From contig CAVXWW010000004.1 in NCBI GenBank assembly GCA_963765545.1, forward strand, positions 682,001-746,000: 64,000 nt of DNA, given 5' to 3'. This document shows positions 53,578-63,167 of the stretch, piece by piece. The notes under the pieces are model-generated. The model was not told the origin of the DNA, searched no databases, and was given only the letters and a program-made list of their open reading frames with translations. This stretch comes from JARRPM01 sp963765545 (GTDB lineage: Bacteria > Pseudomonadota > Gammaproteobacteria > Pseudomonadales > Halieaceae). Both the position numbers and the translations under genes were made by a program. How positions within the stretch are numbered: the first letter of the stretch is position 1; every line of letters starts with the position of its first letter.

Positions 53578-54798
53578 CTAGAACTGAATACCATCGATCT
53601 GTGCGACGGTGTGAATATCCTTGTCACCCCTACCTGACAGGTTTACCACGATCACCTGCTCAGGCGTCATCGTAGCGGCGAGCTTTTCGGCGTAGGCCAG
53701 GGCATGGGCTGTTTCCAGCGCGGGCATGATCCCCTCAACCCGGGTCAGGGTATGGAATGCGCGCAGTGCCTCATCATCATTGGCAACAACATAATTGACC
53801 CTGCCGATATCTTTCAGCCACGCATGCTCCGGTCCGACGCCGGGATAGTCGAGGCCGGCCGAAACCGAGTGGGTATGCATAATCTGGCCATCGGCATCCT
53901 GCATCAGGTAGGTTCGATTGCCGTGCAGTACGCCTGGCGTGCCCGCCGTCAGCGGAGCGGCGTGCTGGTTGGAAGCGATGCCGTGGCCACCCGCCTCCAC
54001 CCCGTACATCGCCACGCCCTCATCCTGCAGGAAGGGGTGGAACAGCCCTATCGCGTTTGAACCTCCGCCCACACAAGCTACCAGCGCATCCGGTAATTTG
54101 CCGGTCTGGGCCTGGGCCTGACGACGCGCCTCGCGTCCTATCACGCACTGGAAATCCCTCACCAGCATGGGATAGGGATGCGGCCCGGCCACGGTCCCGA
54201 TAATGTAGAACGTATCGTCGACATTGGTTACCCAGTCGCGCATGGCTTCATTCATTGCGTCCTTGAGCGTGCGTGAGCCCGATGTTACCGGGATCACATC
54301 GGCCCCCAGCAATTTCATGCGGTAAACATTAAGTGCCTGGCGCCGAACGTCTTCCTCACCCATGAACACCTGGCATTTAAGGCCCAGACGGGCGGCAATC
54401 GTTGCAGTAGCAACGCCGTGTTGCCCGGCACCAGTCTCTGCAATCACCCGCGGCTTGCCCATGTGCTTTGCCAGCAGGGCCTGGCCAACGGTGTTGTTCA
54501 CCTTGTGGGCACCGGTGTGATTGAGGTCTTCCCGCTTCAGGAAAATACGCGCCCCGCCGATTGAACTGGACCAGCGCTTGGCCTCATACAGCGGTGACGG
54601 CCGACCGACGTACTGTGCCAGGTCCTCGTCCAGCTCGCGCTGGAATGCTGGGTCATTGGAGAGTTCACGATACACCGCCTCCAGCTCAGCCAGGGCTGCC
54701 ATAAGTGTTTCGGCGACAAACTTCCCACCGTAGTCACCAAAGCGTCCCTCTGCATCCGGTACTGTAGTAAAAGAACTCGTTTTCACATCAATCGTCAT
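53578..54798 (-). CDS. trpB: Tryptophan synthase beta chain
   Basis: A 406-residue PLP enzyme from ATG 54798 (MTIDVKTSSF), with GGGACAG upstream; in-frame ATGs at 54810 and 54822 are alternatives. The PLP lysine is in HTGAHKVNNTVGQALL, the tail of the active site is ETGAGQHGVATA, and GGGSNAIGLF binds the PLP phosphate. It joins indole and serine to tryptophan with TrpA. Its start overlaps the trpF end by 11 bp. Confidence 0.97.
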   Translation of the reverse strand: MTIDVKTSSFTTVPDAEGRFGDYGGKFVAETLMAALAELEAVYRELSNDPAFQRELDEDLAQYVGRPSPLYEAKRWSSSIGGARIFLKREDLNHTGAHKVNNTVGQALLAKHMGKPRVIAETGAGQHGVATATIAARLGLKCQVFMGEEDVRRQALNVYRMKLLGADVIPVTSGSRTLKDAMNEAMRDWVTNVDDTFYIIGTVAGPHPYPMLVRDFQCVIGREARRQAQAQTGKLPDALVACVGGGSNAIGLFHPFLQDEGVAMYGVEAGGHGIASNQHAAPLTAGTPGVLHGNRTYLMQDADGQIMHTHSVSAGLDYPGVGPEHAWLKDIGRVNYVVANDDEALRAFHTLTRVEGIMPALETAHALAYAEKLAATMTPEQVIVVNLSGRGDKDIHTVAQIDGIQF

Positions 54799-55441
54799 CA
54801 GCTGTCCCATCCAGTAAAGCATCCGCAGCCCTTACGGCCGCTATGAATCGTTGAATTTTCCCTGCGTCCTTGCGTCCCGGTGACTGTTCCACCCCGCCAC
54901 TAATATCAACTGCCGCTGGCCGCAGACTGGCAATAGCCTCGCCGACGTTGTGCTCGTCCAGCCCACCTGCCAATGCCACCGGCAACGACAACGCGCGCTG
55001 TGCCAGGCTCCAATCGAAGGTTCGGCCGGTTCCGCCAGGGACCCCCTGTTGCCAGCTGTCCAGCAATATGGCGCGGGCCGCGCGATATTCCTCGCAGCGC
55101 TCTGCCAGATCCATGCCGGGCTGCACCCTCAGGGCCTTGATCCACGGCCTGTGGAACTGCTCGCAGAAAGCGGCCGACTCATCTCCGTGAAACTGGATCA
55201 TATCTATCGGCACGCGTTGCAATATACGCTGAATGCTGTCGGCCGGTTCATCCACAAACAAGCCGACCACAGCCACGAACGGGGCTATACCATCAATAAT
55301 CTTGACTGCCTGGGCTACGGTGACGGCCCTGGGACTGGGCGCGTAAAAAACGAGCCCTATGGCATCGGCACCACTGACAATGGCGGTGCTGGCATCGTCG
55401 CTTGACGTGATGCCGCAAATCTTGATTCGGGTATGCGTCAC
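54788..55441 (-). CDS. trpF: Phosphoribosylanthranilate isomerase
   Basis: A 217-residue TIM barrel from GTG 55441 (VTHTRIKICGITSSDD). The open frame extends to 55552 but overlaps truA and has no family support. Catalytic Cys is in KICGI and Asp near SGGVEQSPGRKD; MIQFHGDE is also conserved. The ribosome site is weak. It lies 67 bp after truA and is followed by trpB and trpA, making a trpFBA group split from the other trp genes. Confidence 0.95.
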   Translation of the reverse strand: MTHTRIKICGITSSDDASTAIVSGADAIGLVFYAPSPRAVTVAQAVKIIDGIAPFVAVVGLFVDEPADSIQRILQRVPIDMIQFHGDESAAFCEQFHRPWIKALRVQPGMDLAERCEEYRAARAILLDSWQQGVPGGTGRTFDWSLAQRALSLPVALAGGLDEHNVGEAIASLRPAAVDISGGVEQSPGRKDAGKIQRFIAAVRAADALLDGTADDD

Positions 55442-55508
55442 TGGCTGAGAGAACTGGCCTGGAAAACAAGGCGCGCATGATAGCAGAGTGGGCTTGTCGC
55501 TGTCTGCA

Positions 55509-56345
55509 TCAGAGCAGCAGCAATGGCCCGGGGGGAACCGGCGGGAGCTCATACCGTGCCGGGTACTCTACTTCCACCAGGTATAAGCCGGCCGCCGGCG
55601 CGGTCTCCGCCGCTATTGTGCGATCGCGGCCTGCCAGCAATTGCGCAATCCAGGGTGGTTTCTCGCGCCCTGTACCAACCGCCATCAGTGAACCAACAAT
55701 ATTGCGCACCATGTGGTGCAGGAATGCGTTGGCCTTGATATCCACCACCACCAGGTCACCTTTCCTGCTCACCGCCAGGCTGCGAACATTGCGCATGGGC
55801 CCGCTTGACTGACACGCAGCGGCGCGAAAGGCCGAAAAATCGTTCTCCCCTAGTAGACATTGCCCCGCCTCGTGCATCAGCAGTTCGTCCAGGGGACGCC
55901 GCTGCCAGCTGACCTGGCCGCCCAGCAGCGCCGGCCTTACCGGGGTATTGGCGATCACATAACGATACCGCCTTGCCAGGGCAGAGAAACGCGCATGAAA
56001 ATCCGGAGGAACAGCAATGGCCCAATGCACCCGCACATCGGGGGGCATGTTGGCGTTGACCCCCAGAACCCAGGCTTTGGGGCTGCGGGCGACAGGGGCG
56101 TCAAAGTGCACCACCTGGGCGAAACCGTGCACGCCCGTGTCGGTTCGACCTGCACACTGCACCCGGACCGGTATGGAGGCAACGGCACACAGGCCCTGTT
56201 CAAGGGTCTCCTGTACGGTATTCACTGACAGGTGAGGCTGGGATTGCCAACCGCTGTAGCGGCTGCCATCGTATTCGATGCGACAGGCTATCCGAGTGCC
56301 CGCGGCCAGCGGGTCAGCCGAAAAAGGCCAGTGTGGATCAGCCAA
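55509..56345 (-). CDS. truA: tRNA pseudouridine(38-40) synthase TruA
   Basis: A 278-residue protein (E. coli 270). The N-terminal RIEYDGSRYSGWQSQ and the catalytic Asp in AGRTDTGVHGFAQV are diagnostic; FLHHMVRNIVGSL is also conserved. It modifies the anticodon arm of many tRNAs. It overlaps the fimV end by 8 bp, as expected from the fimV-truA-trpF order of pseudomonads. Confidence 0.97.
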   Translation of the reverse strand: MADPHWPFSADPLAAGTRIACRIEYDGSRYSGWQSQPHLSVNTVQETLEQGLCAVASIPVRVQCAGRTDTGVHGFAQVVHFDAPVARSPKAWVLGVNANMPPDVRVHWAIAVPPDFHARFSALARRYRYVIANTPVRPALLGGQVSWQRRPLDELLMHEAGQCLLGENDFSAFRAAACQSSGPMRNVRSLAVSRKGDLVVVDIKANAFLHHMVRNIVGSLMAVGTGREKPPWIAQLLAGRDRTIAAETAPAAGLYLVEVEYPARYELPPVPPGPLLLL

Positions 56346-58614
56346 TTCGCTCGATTAAAGCGCGCGCCTCAGCCTGTAACTCGTCATTACCCTCGGCCGC
56401 AACCTCTTCAAGTATCTGGCGGGCGCCATCATCGTCGCCCATGTCCATATACGCCCGGGCAAGATCCAGTTTGGTCGACATGCCGTTGCTTTCGGCAGCG
56501 ATCAGCAAATCCTCCTCCAGGTTATCCGCGGGAATATCCGTTTCATCAAAATCTGCCGAGAGGTCCAGTTCGTCTTCCAGATTCCCGGTAGGGCCGACTT
56601 CTTCTATCTCCAGCCCGCTGAAATCGGACTCCAGCGTATCATCTACATCCGCCAGCAGGTCTGCACCTGCCGGGGGCTCGCTGGCGTGGGGCACTGTATC
56701 AGCTGCAACGGGCCTCTCGGCACTGCCAAGAGCCGCTTGCGCCTGCGCGATAGCATCGCTGTCGCCAATGGATTCAAGCTCGGCAAACTGTTGCATTGCA
56801 TCAGCGCGATTCCCTGTCTCCAGGTACAACTGCAATAGCTTTAATCGATACGGGGCATTGTCCGGGTCGTTTGTCAGCGCATTACGCAGCAGCTCTATAG
56901 CCTGGGGATAGCGGCCGTAGGCAATATAGATTTCCGCCTCGGCAAGCGCATCGCTGGCTTCATCAGAAGCATACTCGTCGTGCTTGTGCTGACCGTAGCC
57001 TCGACTGTCCTGACCATCGGATTCGAGCGGTTCCTCCTCCAGTTCCAGCGGCTCCGGCGGTTCTTCAACCTCCAGTTCCTGCTCGGTCAGTTTCACATCG
57101 GCAAATACTTCCTCCGCTGGAGCCTGCGCCGGGCTCACCTCTGCTTCGACCGGCTCATCATCGGTCTGCCCACGACGGCGCATATAAAGTATACCGAGCA
57201 AGCCAAGTACTACAGCGCCCAGCACAAACCACAAATTACTGAAAAAGCCGGGAGATGAATCGCTGGGCGCAGGCCGGGGCGCGGGGGCATCAGGTTTGGG
57301 CTTCTCGGGCGCAGGTGTTTTTGCGACCGCAACTGCTTCCGCGGCGGCCGCACTGTCATCAACCTCAGTGACCGACTCCACTGCCACGACTTCTTCTTCG
57401 GGCACTGCAGAGGACATACCGTCGGATGTTCCCTCGACTTCACTCTCCAGCGCTTCGAGTTCAAGAGCCTCTTGAGCCGGCAATACCGACTCACCGCTCT
57501 CCTGGCTCTCAGCCAGCACATTCTGCAGGGCGGCTATCTGGTCGTCCTTCAGGTTTACGATGCGCTGCAGGGTCTCAACCTGCTGCTCCATCGATGACAG
57601 ACGCTGCTCCAGCTCTACCCGCTCCAGCCCTGATTTTTCCATGTCTTCCAGGGCCGCGGCATTGGCAGCAACGTCCACGGCGCCAGTCGCTTCAGCGCCC
57701 GCCCCCTCTTCGGGTTCAGCAGAAATACGCAGGGAAGGGCCACTGCCGTAGTCTGGTTCAGTGGCCTTGCCGTCTCGCCAGGCCTGGTTTTGGGAACGCA
57801 CCTCAGCCAGAGCCAGAGCCGCGTCAGCGGAGCTGATTTCAGCCTCGGTGGGCAGGTAGATGATGTAACCGGCCTTTATTTTGTTGATATTGCCGTCGAT
57901 AAACGCGTCCGGGTTGAGACGCTGGATATCCAACATGGTCTGGTGCACTGACGCCCCGGACGGTCGGGCATTGGAGGCAATGCTCCACAGCGTGTCGTCC
58001 CGATGAATCATATAGCGCGAGCCGGACTCTGCTTGCGACGCGGTAGTTGCATTAAAGGCCCGCGCAGGCATCTGCCCCGGAGCCAGGTCGGAGTCCTTTA
58101 CATCAACGCGGGTCCCGCCCGATGTGATCACCGCCCAGTCGTTTTTTTTTGCCGGTTCCGCCTGCTCGTCCACCTGTGCCACTCGACTACTGGCTGATAC
58201 CACCGGCGTTGCGTTATCGAACACTGGCGGGTCTACCAGAACGGTATACTCGCGCAGCAATCGCCCGGAGGGCCAACGCGCTTCGAGAATGAAATCGAGG
58301 TAGGGTTCCAGCACCGGGTCTTCAGAAGTGATGGCGATACGGGCGCGGCCGTTATCGTCTATCTCCACATCGAAGGTGATACTTGTGAGGAAGTAGGCGC
58401 GGTCAACGCCCATCCGTTTGAAGTCTTCAGTAGTAGCGAGACGGACCCTGATCTGGTCCTCGTTCAAACCGCCGACATTCAGCAGATCTACCCGTGCCTT
58501 GAGCGGTTCATTGAGGTAGGAATCCAGGGTCATCTCACCCAGGCCCAACGCCATCAAAGAACTCGTCTGAACACACCCCAACGAAAAAACTACAGCAGCA
58601 AACTTTCGAGCCAT
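56338..58614 (-). CDS. fimV: FimV/HubP-family polar membrane protein
   Basis: A 758-residue protein. A signal peptide (MARKFAAVVFSLGC...) leads to the conserved FimV N-terminal domain (LGLGEMTLDSYLNEPLKA). A LysM peptidoglycan-binding domain (MIHRDDTLWSIASNAR) and a coiled coil follow. One membrane helix (FFSNLWFVLGAVVLGLLGI) precedes a very acidic cytoplasmic half with TPR repeats and the FimV C-terminal motif (MSTKLDLARAYMDMGDDDGA). FimV proteins organise the cell pole, type IV pili and chemotaxis. It is shorter than Pseudomonas FimV (about 919). No pilus genes are nearby. Confidence 0.93.
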   Translation of the reverse strand: MARKFAAVVFSLGCVQTSSLMALGLGEMTLDSYLNEPLKARVDLLNVGGLNEDQIRVRLATTEDFKRMGVDRAYFLTSITFDVEIDDNGRARIAITSEDPVLEPYLDFILEARWPSGRLLREYTVLVDPPVFDNATPVVSASSRVAQVDEQAEPAKKNDWAVITSGGTRVDVKDSDLAPGQMPARAFNATTASQAESGSRYMIHRDDTLWSIASNARPSGASVHQTMLDIQRLNPDAFIDGNINKIKAGYIIYLPTEAEISSADAALALAEVRSQNQAWRDGKATEPDYGSGPSLRISAEPEEGAGAEATGAVDVAANAAALEDMEKSGLERVELEQRLSSMEQQVETLQRIVNLKDDQIAALQNVLAESQESGESVLPAQEALELEALESEVEGTSDGMSSAVPEEEVVAVESVTEVDDSAAAAEAVAVAKTPAPEKPKPDAPAPRPAPSDSSPGFFSNLWFVLGAVVLGLLGILYMRRRGQTDDEPVEAEVSPAQAPAEEVFADVKLTEQELEVEEPPEPLELEEEPLESDGQDSRGYGQHKHDEYASDEASDALAEAEIYIAYGRYPQAIELLRNALTNDPDNAPYRLKLLQLYLETGNRADAMQQFAELESIGDSDAIAQAQAALGSAERPVAADTVPHASEPPAGADLLADVDDTLESDFSGLEIEEVGPTGNLEDELDLSADFDETDIPADNLEEDLLIAAESNGMSTKLDLARAYMDMGDDDGARQILEEVAAEGNDELQAEARALIERIG

Positions 58615-58815
58615 ACTGACGCCTAATTATTTTTTCTGCTTTATCCTACACCGGCCTCCCCAGGTTCCGGCAGCTGATTCGGGATATGAATGGCACAACG
58701 CCTGCAATTTGCCCCTGCAGGAGTCTACGCTGGCGATGAGAACGCCGCGCTGGCTGGTGCCTCCATGCACTCTCTATATTCCGAATTACCACCAAGTATC
58801 AGTGATGTACCGGCA

Positions 58816-59841
58816 TTAATCAAGGTAAGTTGCTATCAAGGATTCAGCAATTTGCACACTATTCAGGGCCGCTCCCTTGCGCACATTATCGGCCACAATC
58901 CACAGATCCAGACCCAGGGGGTGGGAGATATCCTCGCGTATCCGGCCAACATAAACCGGATCGTGGCCAGCCGCCTCCGCTACGGCCGTCGGGTAGCCCC
59001 CATCTGCCCGTTCATCAATCACCTTGATCCCGGGCGCTATTTCCAGCAGGGCGCGCGCCTGGGCCGCGCTGATCTTGTCTATGGTCTCTATATGCACAGC
59101 CTCGGAGTGGCCGAAGAATACCGGGATCCTGACACAGGTAGGGTTCACCTGGATCGAGGGATTGGCGAAAATCTTGCGCGTCTCCCAGATCATTTTCATT
59201 TCTTCGCGGGTATAGCCATTGTCCTCAAAGGTGTCGATATGCGGAATAGCGTTAAATGCGATCTGGCGGGGGTAGACTTCGCACTGGATCTCCTGCCCGT
59301 TCAACAGGCGCGCCGTCTGGCCTGCAAGTTCCTCGATAGCTTCCTTGCCGGTACCGGAAACGGCCTGGTAGGTGGCCACATTGATTCTCTCGATACCCAC
59401 GGCGTCATAGATAGGCTTGAGTGCTACCAGCATCTGGATGGTGGAACAATTGGGGTTGGCGATGATGTTACGCCGGGTATACCCGGCCAGTGCCTCGATA
59501 TTGACTTCGGGCACAATCAGGGGAACATCTTCGTCCTGGCGAAAATGAGAGGTGTTGTCGATGACCACGCAGCCAGCCGCCGCCGCCTTTGGCGCAAACT
59601 CCGCCGAGATACTCCCCCCAGCGGAAAACAGGCCAATTTGTACCTGGCTGAAGTCGAATTCGGCGAGGTCTGTGACCTTGACTGATTTGCCGTTGAACAT
59701 CACCGTCTTGCCGGCAGAACGACTGCTTGCCAGCGGGTAGAGAGTGCCGACTGGAAAGTTGCGCTCCTCCAGGATCGACATCATCGCCTCCCCTACCGCG
59801 CCGGTTGCGCCTACCACTGCCACATCGTACAAATTGCTCAT
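58816..59841 (-). CDS. asd: Aspartate-semialdehyde dehydrogenase
   Basis: A 341-residue enzyme of the lysine/threonine/methionine branch. The NADP motif is VAVVGATGAVGEAMM, the catalytic Cys lies in NPNCSTIQM, and a conserved block is GHSEAVHIE. The length and start match the short Asd class found near leuB in pseudomonads. It lies 30 bp after leuB. The following 200 bp to fimV hold no gene; a CCTGCA/TGCAGG inverted repeat is the only structure noted there. Confidence 0.96.
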   Translation of the reverse strand: MSNLYDVAVVGATGAVGEAMMSILEERNFPVGTLYPLASSRSAGKTVMFNGKSVKVTDLAEFDFSQVQIGLFSAGGSISAEFAPKAAAAGCVVIDNTSHFRQDEDVPLIVPEVNIEALAGYTRRNIIANPNCSTIQMLVALKPIYDAVGIERINVATYQAVSGTGKEAIEELAGQTARLLNGQEIQCEVYPRQIAFNAIPHIDTFEDNGYTREEMKMIWETRKIFANPSIQVNPTCVRIPVFFGHSEAVHIETIDKISAAQARALLEIAPGIKVIDERADGGYPTAVAEAAGHDPVYVGRIREDISHPLGLDLWIVADNVRKGAALNSVQIAESLIATYLD

Positions 59842-59871
59842 TTGTGCTTGCTCTTTGTCAGGTTTGATTTG

Positions 59872-60951
59872 TCAGCCGCGCAGGGCCGCAATAACGGCAT
59901 CGCCCATGCCGGCCGTGTCAACGAGTTGCTGGCCTTCGGTGAATATGTCGGGCGTACGCAGGCCACGGTCCAGCACCACGCTGACCGCTTGCTCTATTGC
60001 ATCGGCCGCCTCGGGGCAGGCCAGCGTGTAGCGCAACATCATCGCGACCGAGAGAATGGTCGCCAGCGGGTTCGCCTTGCCCTGCCCCGCGATATCGGGG
60101 GCAGTACCGTGGCAGGGCTCGTACATGCCGCGACCATTTTCATCCAGGGACGCCGACGGCAACATACCGATAGAACCCGTGAGCATCGCTGCTGCATCCG
60201 ACAGGATGTCGCCGAACATGTTACCTGTAACCAGCACGTCAAACTGCTTGGGCGCTCGCAGCAGTTGCATGGCCGCGTTATCCACGTACATGTGGCTGAG
60301 CTCAACATCCGGGTACAGTGCGCCGACCTCGTCCATCACCTCGCGCCACAACATGGTCACTTCCAGCACATTCGCCTTGTCTACAGAGCACACCCGGCTA
60401 TCGCGTTTGCGCGCCAGGCCGAAGGCGAGATGAGCAATCCTGCGTATCTCGGACTCGCTGTACACATAGGTGTTGTAGCCCTCGCGCTCGCCGTTTTCCA
60501 GAGTGCGTATACCTCGCGGCTCGCCAAAGTAGATCCCGCCGGTCAACTCCCTGACTATCAGGATATCCAGCCCGGCGACTACTTCTCGCTTGAGGCTGGA
60601 AGCGTCAGCCAGCTGGGGGTAGAGAATCGCGGGGCGCAGGTTGCCAAACAATTTCAGCTCGGAGCGTATACCCAGCAAGCCTCGCTCCGGGCGCAAATGA
60701 CGCTCGACGCTGTCCCACTTGGGCCCGCCCACTGCACCCAGCAGTATTGCATCGGCATCGCGGGCACTGGCCAGGGTCTCTGGTGGCAGCGGCACCCCGG
60801 TGGCATCGATGGCTGCCCCGCCCAGCAGACCGTGCTCAAGCGCCAGGTCCAGGCCGAAGAGGCTGTCTATTTCACCCAGGACCTTTACGGCCTCGGCCAT
60901 AATTTCCGGGCCGATATAATCGCCGGGCAATACCAGTATTTTTCGCGTCAT
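59872..60951 (-). CDS. leuB: 3-isopropylmalate dehydrogenase
   Basis: A 359-residue enzyme that oxidises 3-isopropylmalate in leucine synthesis. Motifs: LLGAVGGPKWD, RELTGGIYFGEPR, and the metal/NAD region VTGNMFGDILSDAAAML. It lies 17 bp after leuD and 30 bp before asd. Confidence 0.97.
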   Translation of the reverse strand: MTRKILVLPGDYIGPEIMAEAVKVLGEIDSLFGLDLALEHGLLGGAAIDATGVPLPPETLASARDADAILLGAVGGPKWDSVERHLRPERGLLGIRSELKLFGNLRPAILYPQLADASSLKREVVAGLDILIVRELTGGIYFGEPRGIRTLENGEREGYNTYVYSESEIRRIAHLAFGLARKRDSRVCSVDKANVLEVTMLWREVMDEVGALYPDVELSHMYVDNAAMQLLRAPKQFDVLVTGNMFGDILSDAAAMLTGSIGMLPSASLDENGRGMYEPCHGTAPDIAGQGKANPLATILSVAMMLRYTLACPEAADAIEQAVSVVLDRGLRTPDIFTEGQQLVDTAGMGDAVIAALRG

Positions 60952-60968
60952 GTTGTTACTGTCTCCGG

Positions 60969-61616
60969 CTAGCGTATGGCGTCAAACAACCAGGGTGAAC
61001 GCGCTTTGTGATTCTGCTCATAGGCACGAATAGCGTCGGCTTCACGCAGGGTAAGGCCGATTTCATCCAGTCCGTTGAGCAGGCAGTGGCGCCTGAACTC
61101 GTCGACATCGAAGCTGTACACCTCTCCCCCCGGCGCGGTGACTTTCTGCTCCACCAGGTCCACCGTCAGCCCATAACCCGGTGTTTCATACATCCGCTGG
61201 AACAGGGTTTCTACCACTTCGTCCGCCAGGGCGATAGGCAGGATGCCGTTCAAAAAGCAGTTGTTGTAGAAAATATCGGCGAAGCTTGGTGCGATGATGC
61301 AGCTGAACCCGTAGTCCTCCAGGGCCCAGGGCGCGTGCTCGCGGCTGGAACCGCAGCCAAAGTTCTCGCGCGCCAACAAAATCGAGGCGCCGCGATAACG
61401 CTCATGATTGAGCGGGAAGTCCGGGTTCAGCGGCCGCTCGCTGCAATCCTGGCCCGGCTCGCCCTCGTCCAGGTAGCGCAACTCGTCAAACAGGTTCGGG
61501 CCGAAGCCACTGCGCTTGATCGATTTCAGGAACTGCTTGGGAATGATCAGGTCCGTATCCACGTTGTCCCGGTCCATGGGGGCAGCCAGGCCTTGCATCA
61601 CTGTAAAACTTTTCAT
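60969..61616 (-). CDS. leuD: 3-isopropylmalate dehydratase small subunit
   Basis: A 215-residue swivel-domain subunit. DNVDTDLIIPKQFLKSI and FGCGSSREHAPWAL are diagnostic. It pairs with LeuC to isomerise 2- to 3-isopropylmalate. It is 6 bp downstream of leuC. Confidence 0.97.
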   Translation of the reverse strand: MKSFTVMQGLAAPMDRDNVDTDLIIPKQFLKSIKRSGFGPNLFDELRYLDEGEPGQDCSERPLNPDFPLNHERYRGASILLARENFGCGSSREHAPWALEDYGFSCIIAPSFADIFYNNCFLNGILPIALADEVVETLFQRMYETPGYGLTVDLVEQKVTAPGGEVYSFDVDEFRRHCLLNGLDEIGLTLREADAIRAYEQNHKARSPWLFDAIR

Positions 61617-61622
61617 AATCAG

Positions 61623-63047
61623 TTACTCCTGCCAGTCGCGGACATCGACAAAGTGGCCGGCCACGGCCGCGGCTGCGGCCATCGCCGGGCTCACCAGGTG
61701 GGTGCGGCCACCATGGCCCTGTCGGCCCTCAAAATTACGGTTGGAAGTGGAAGCACAGTGCTCCCCGGCCGGCAGCTTGTCATCGTTCATTGCCAGACAC
61801 ATGGAGCATCCCGGCTCACGCCATTCCATGCCCGCCTCTATGAATATCCTGTCCAGGCCCTCGGCCTCGGCCTGACGTTTGACCTCTCCTGAACCGGGCA
61901 CCACCATGGCCTGCTTTACAGAGGCGGCCACATGCTTGCCCTTGACCACGGCTGCGGCGGAGCGCAGATCCTCTATTCGCGAATTGGTGCAGGAACCGAT
62001 GAATACCCGGTCTGGCCTGATCGCCGTAATCGGCATACCCGCCTTCAGGCCCATATATTCGAGTGCGCGAATCACTGCCTCGCGGTGGGTATGGTTATCT
62101 ATGGTCGCCGGGTCCGGCAGGTGACCGTCGACGGGGAGCACCATTTCCGGTGAGGTACCCCAGGTCACCTGTGGCCGGATATCTTCCCCGCGCAGTTCCA
62201 CCACACGATCAAAGGTCGCATCAGCATCGCTGTGAAGGTCCTGCCAGGCCTCAACTGCCCTATCCCAGAGTTCCCCGTCGGGCGCATAGGTGCGCCCCCT
62301 GACGTAGTCCAGGGTGATGTCGTCCACCGCCACCATGCCCATGCGCGCGCCCGCCTCTATAGACATATTGCACATAGTCATGCGGCCTTCCATGCTCATA
62401 TTGCGCACGACTTCACCACCGAACTCTATTGCGTAGCCACTGCCACCCGCCGTGCCAATGTCACCGATCACCGCCAGCACCACATCTTTTGCGGTAACCC
62501 CGGTAGGGAGGGTCCCGTCTATTCGCACCAACATGTTTTTCATCTTCTGCTGGATCAGACACTGGGTTGCCAGCACATGTTCGACCTCGGATGTTCCTAT
62601 GCCGTGTGCCAGAGCGCCCAGGGCGCCGTGGGTAGAGGTATGGGAGTCACCGCAGACAACAGTCATGCCGGGCAGGGTCGCGCCCTGCTCAGGGCCTACC
62701 ACGTGAACGATACCCTGGCGCCGGTCATTGATTTCAAACTCGACAATATCAAAGTCCTGGCAGTTGTCGTCCAGGGTTTTGACCTGTAACCGAGAGACCG
62801 GGTCAGCAATCGCCGCCACACCGCCACTGCGTTCGACGCGTTCAGTAGGAACGTTGTGATCGGGCACCGCAAGGTTCGCGTCCCGCCGCCAGAGTGGCCG
62901 CCCCGCCAGGCGCAGGCCCTCAAAGGCCTGGGGTGATGTCACCTCGTGGAGGAGATGGCGGTCGATGTAAATAAGTGCGCTGCCATCATCGTGTTGCACC
63001 ACCACATGGCTTTGCCACAATTTGTCATACAACGTCTGTCCAGCCAT
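61623..63047 (-). CDS. leuC: 3-isopropylmalate dehydratase large subunit
   Basis: A 474-residue Fe-S hydrolyase (E. coli 466) from ATG 63047, with GAGGTGAG upstream; an ATG three codons earlier (63056) is less well placed. Cluster cysteines lie in VFIGSCTNSRIEDLR and CSMCLAMN; VVCGDSHTSTHGALG is conserved. It is the first gene of the leuCDB-asd run and is divergent from the LysR gene. Confidence 0.97.
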   Translation of the reverse strand: MAGQTLYDKLWQSHVVVQHDDGSALIYIDRHLLHEVTSPQAFEGLRLAGRPLWRRDANLAVPDHNVPTERVERSGGVAAIADPVSRLQVKTLDDNCQDFDIVEFEINDRRQGIVHVVGPEQGATLPGMTVVCGDSHTSTHGALGALAHGIGTSEVEHVLATQCLIQQKMKNMLVRIDGTLPTGVTAKDVVLAVIGDIGTAGGSGYAIEFGGEVVRNMSMEGRMTMCNMSIEAGARMGMVAVDDITLDYVRGRTYAPDGELWDRAVEAWQDLHSDADATFDRVVELRGEDIRPQVTWGTSPEMVLPVDGHLPDPATIDNHTHREAVIRALEYMGLKAGMPITAIRPDRVFIGSCTNSRIEDLRSAAAVVKGKHVAASVKQAMVVPGSGEVKRQAEAEGLDRIFIEAGMEWREPGCSMCLAMNDDKLPAGEHCASTSNRNFEGRQGHGGRTHLVSPAMAAAAAVAGHFVDVRDWQE

Positions 63048-63096
63048 GGATCTCACCTCGTCGCGGTTAAAATGAACTGATTGATTCTAAAAGCGA

Positions 63097-63157
63097 AGTA
63101 TGGGCTTGCCTTTTGGATAACTCAAATTTATTATTTTTATATATTGCATTCCTAATG
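63097..63157 (-). promoter_or_regulatory. leuC promoter and candidate LysR-type binding site
   Basis: On the minus strand TTGAGT (63125-63120) and CATACT (63102-63097) are 17 nt apart, giving a start near 63090. A CATT-CCT-AATG inverted repeat (63147-63157) is centred about 62 bp upstream of that start, the usual activation position of LysR-type regulators. It is also 11 bp before the LysR start codon. The region is very AT-rich. Confidence 0.45.
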
Positions 63158-63167
63158 GTAATTTAAA

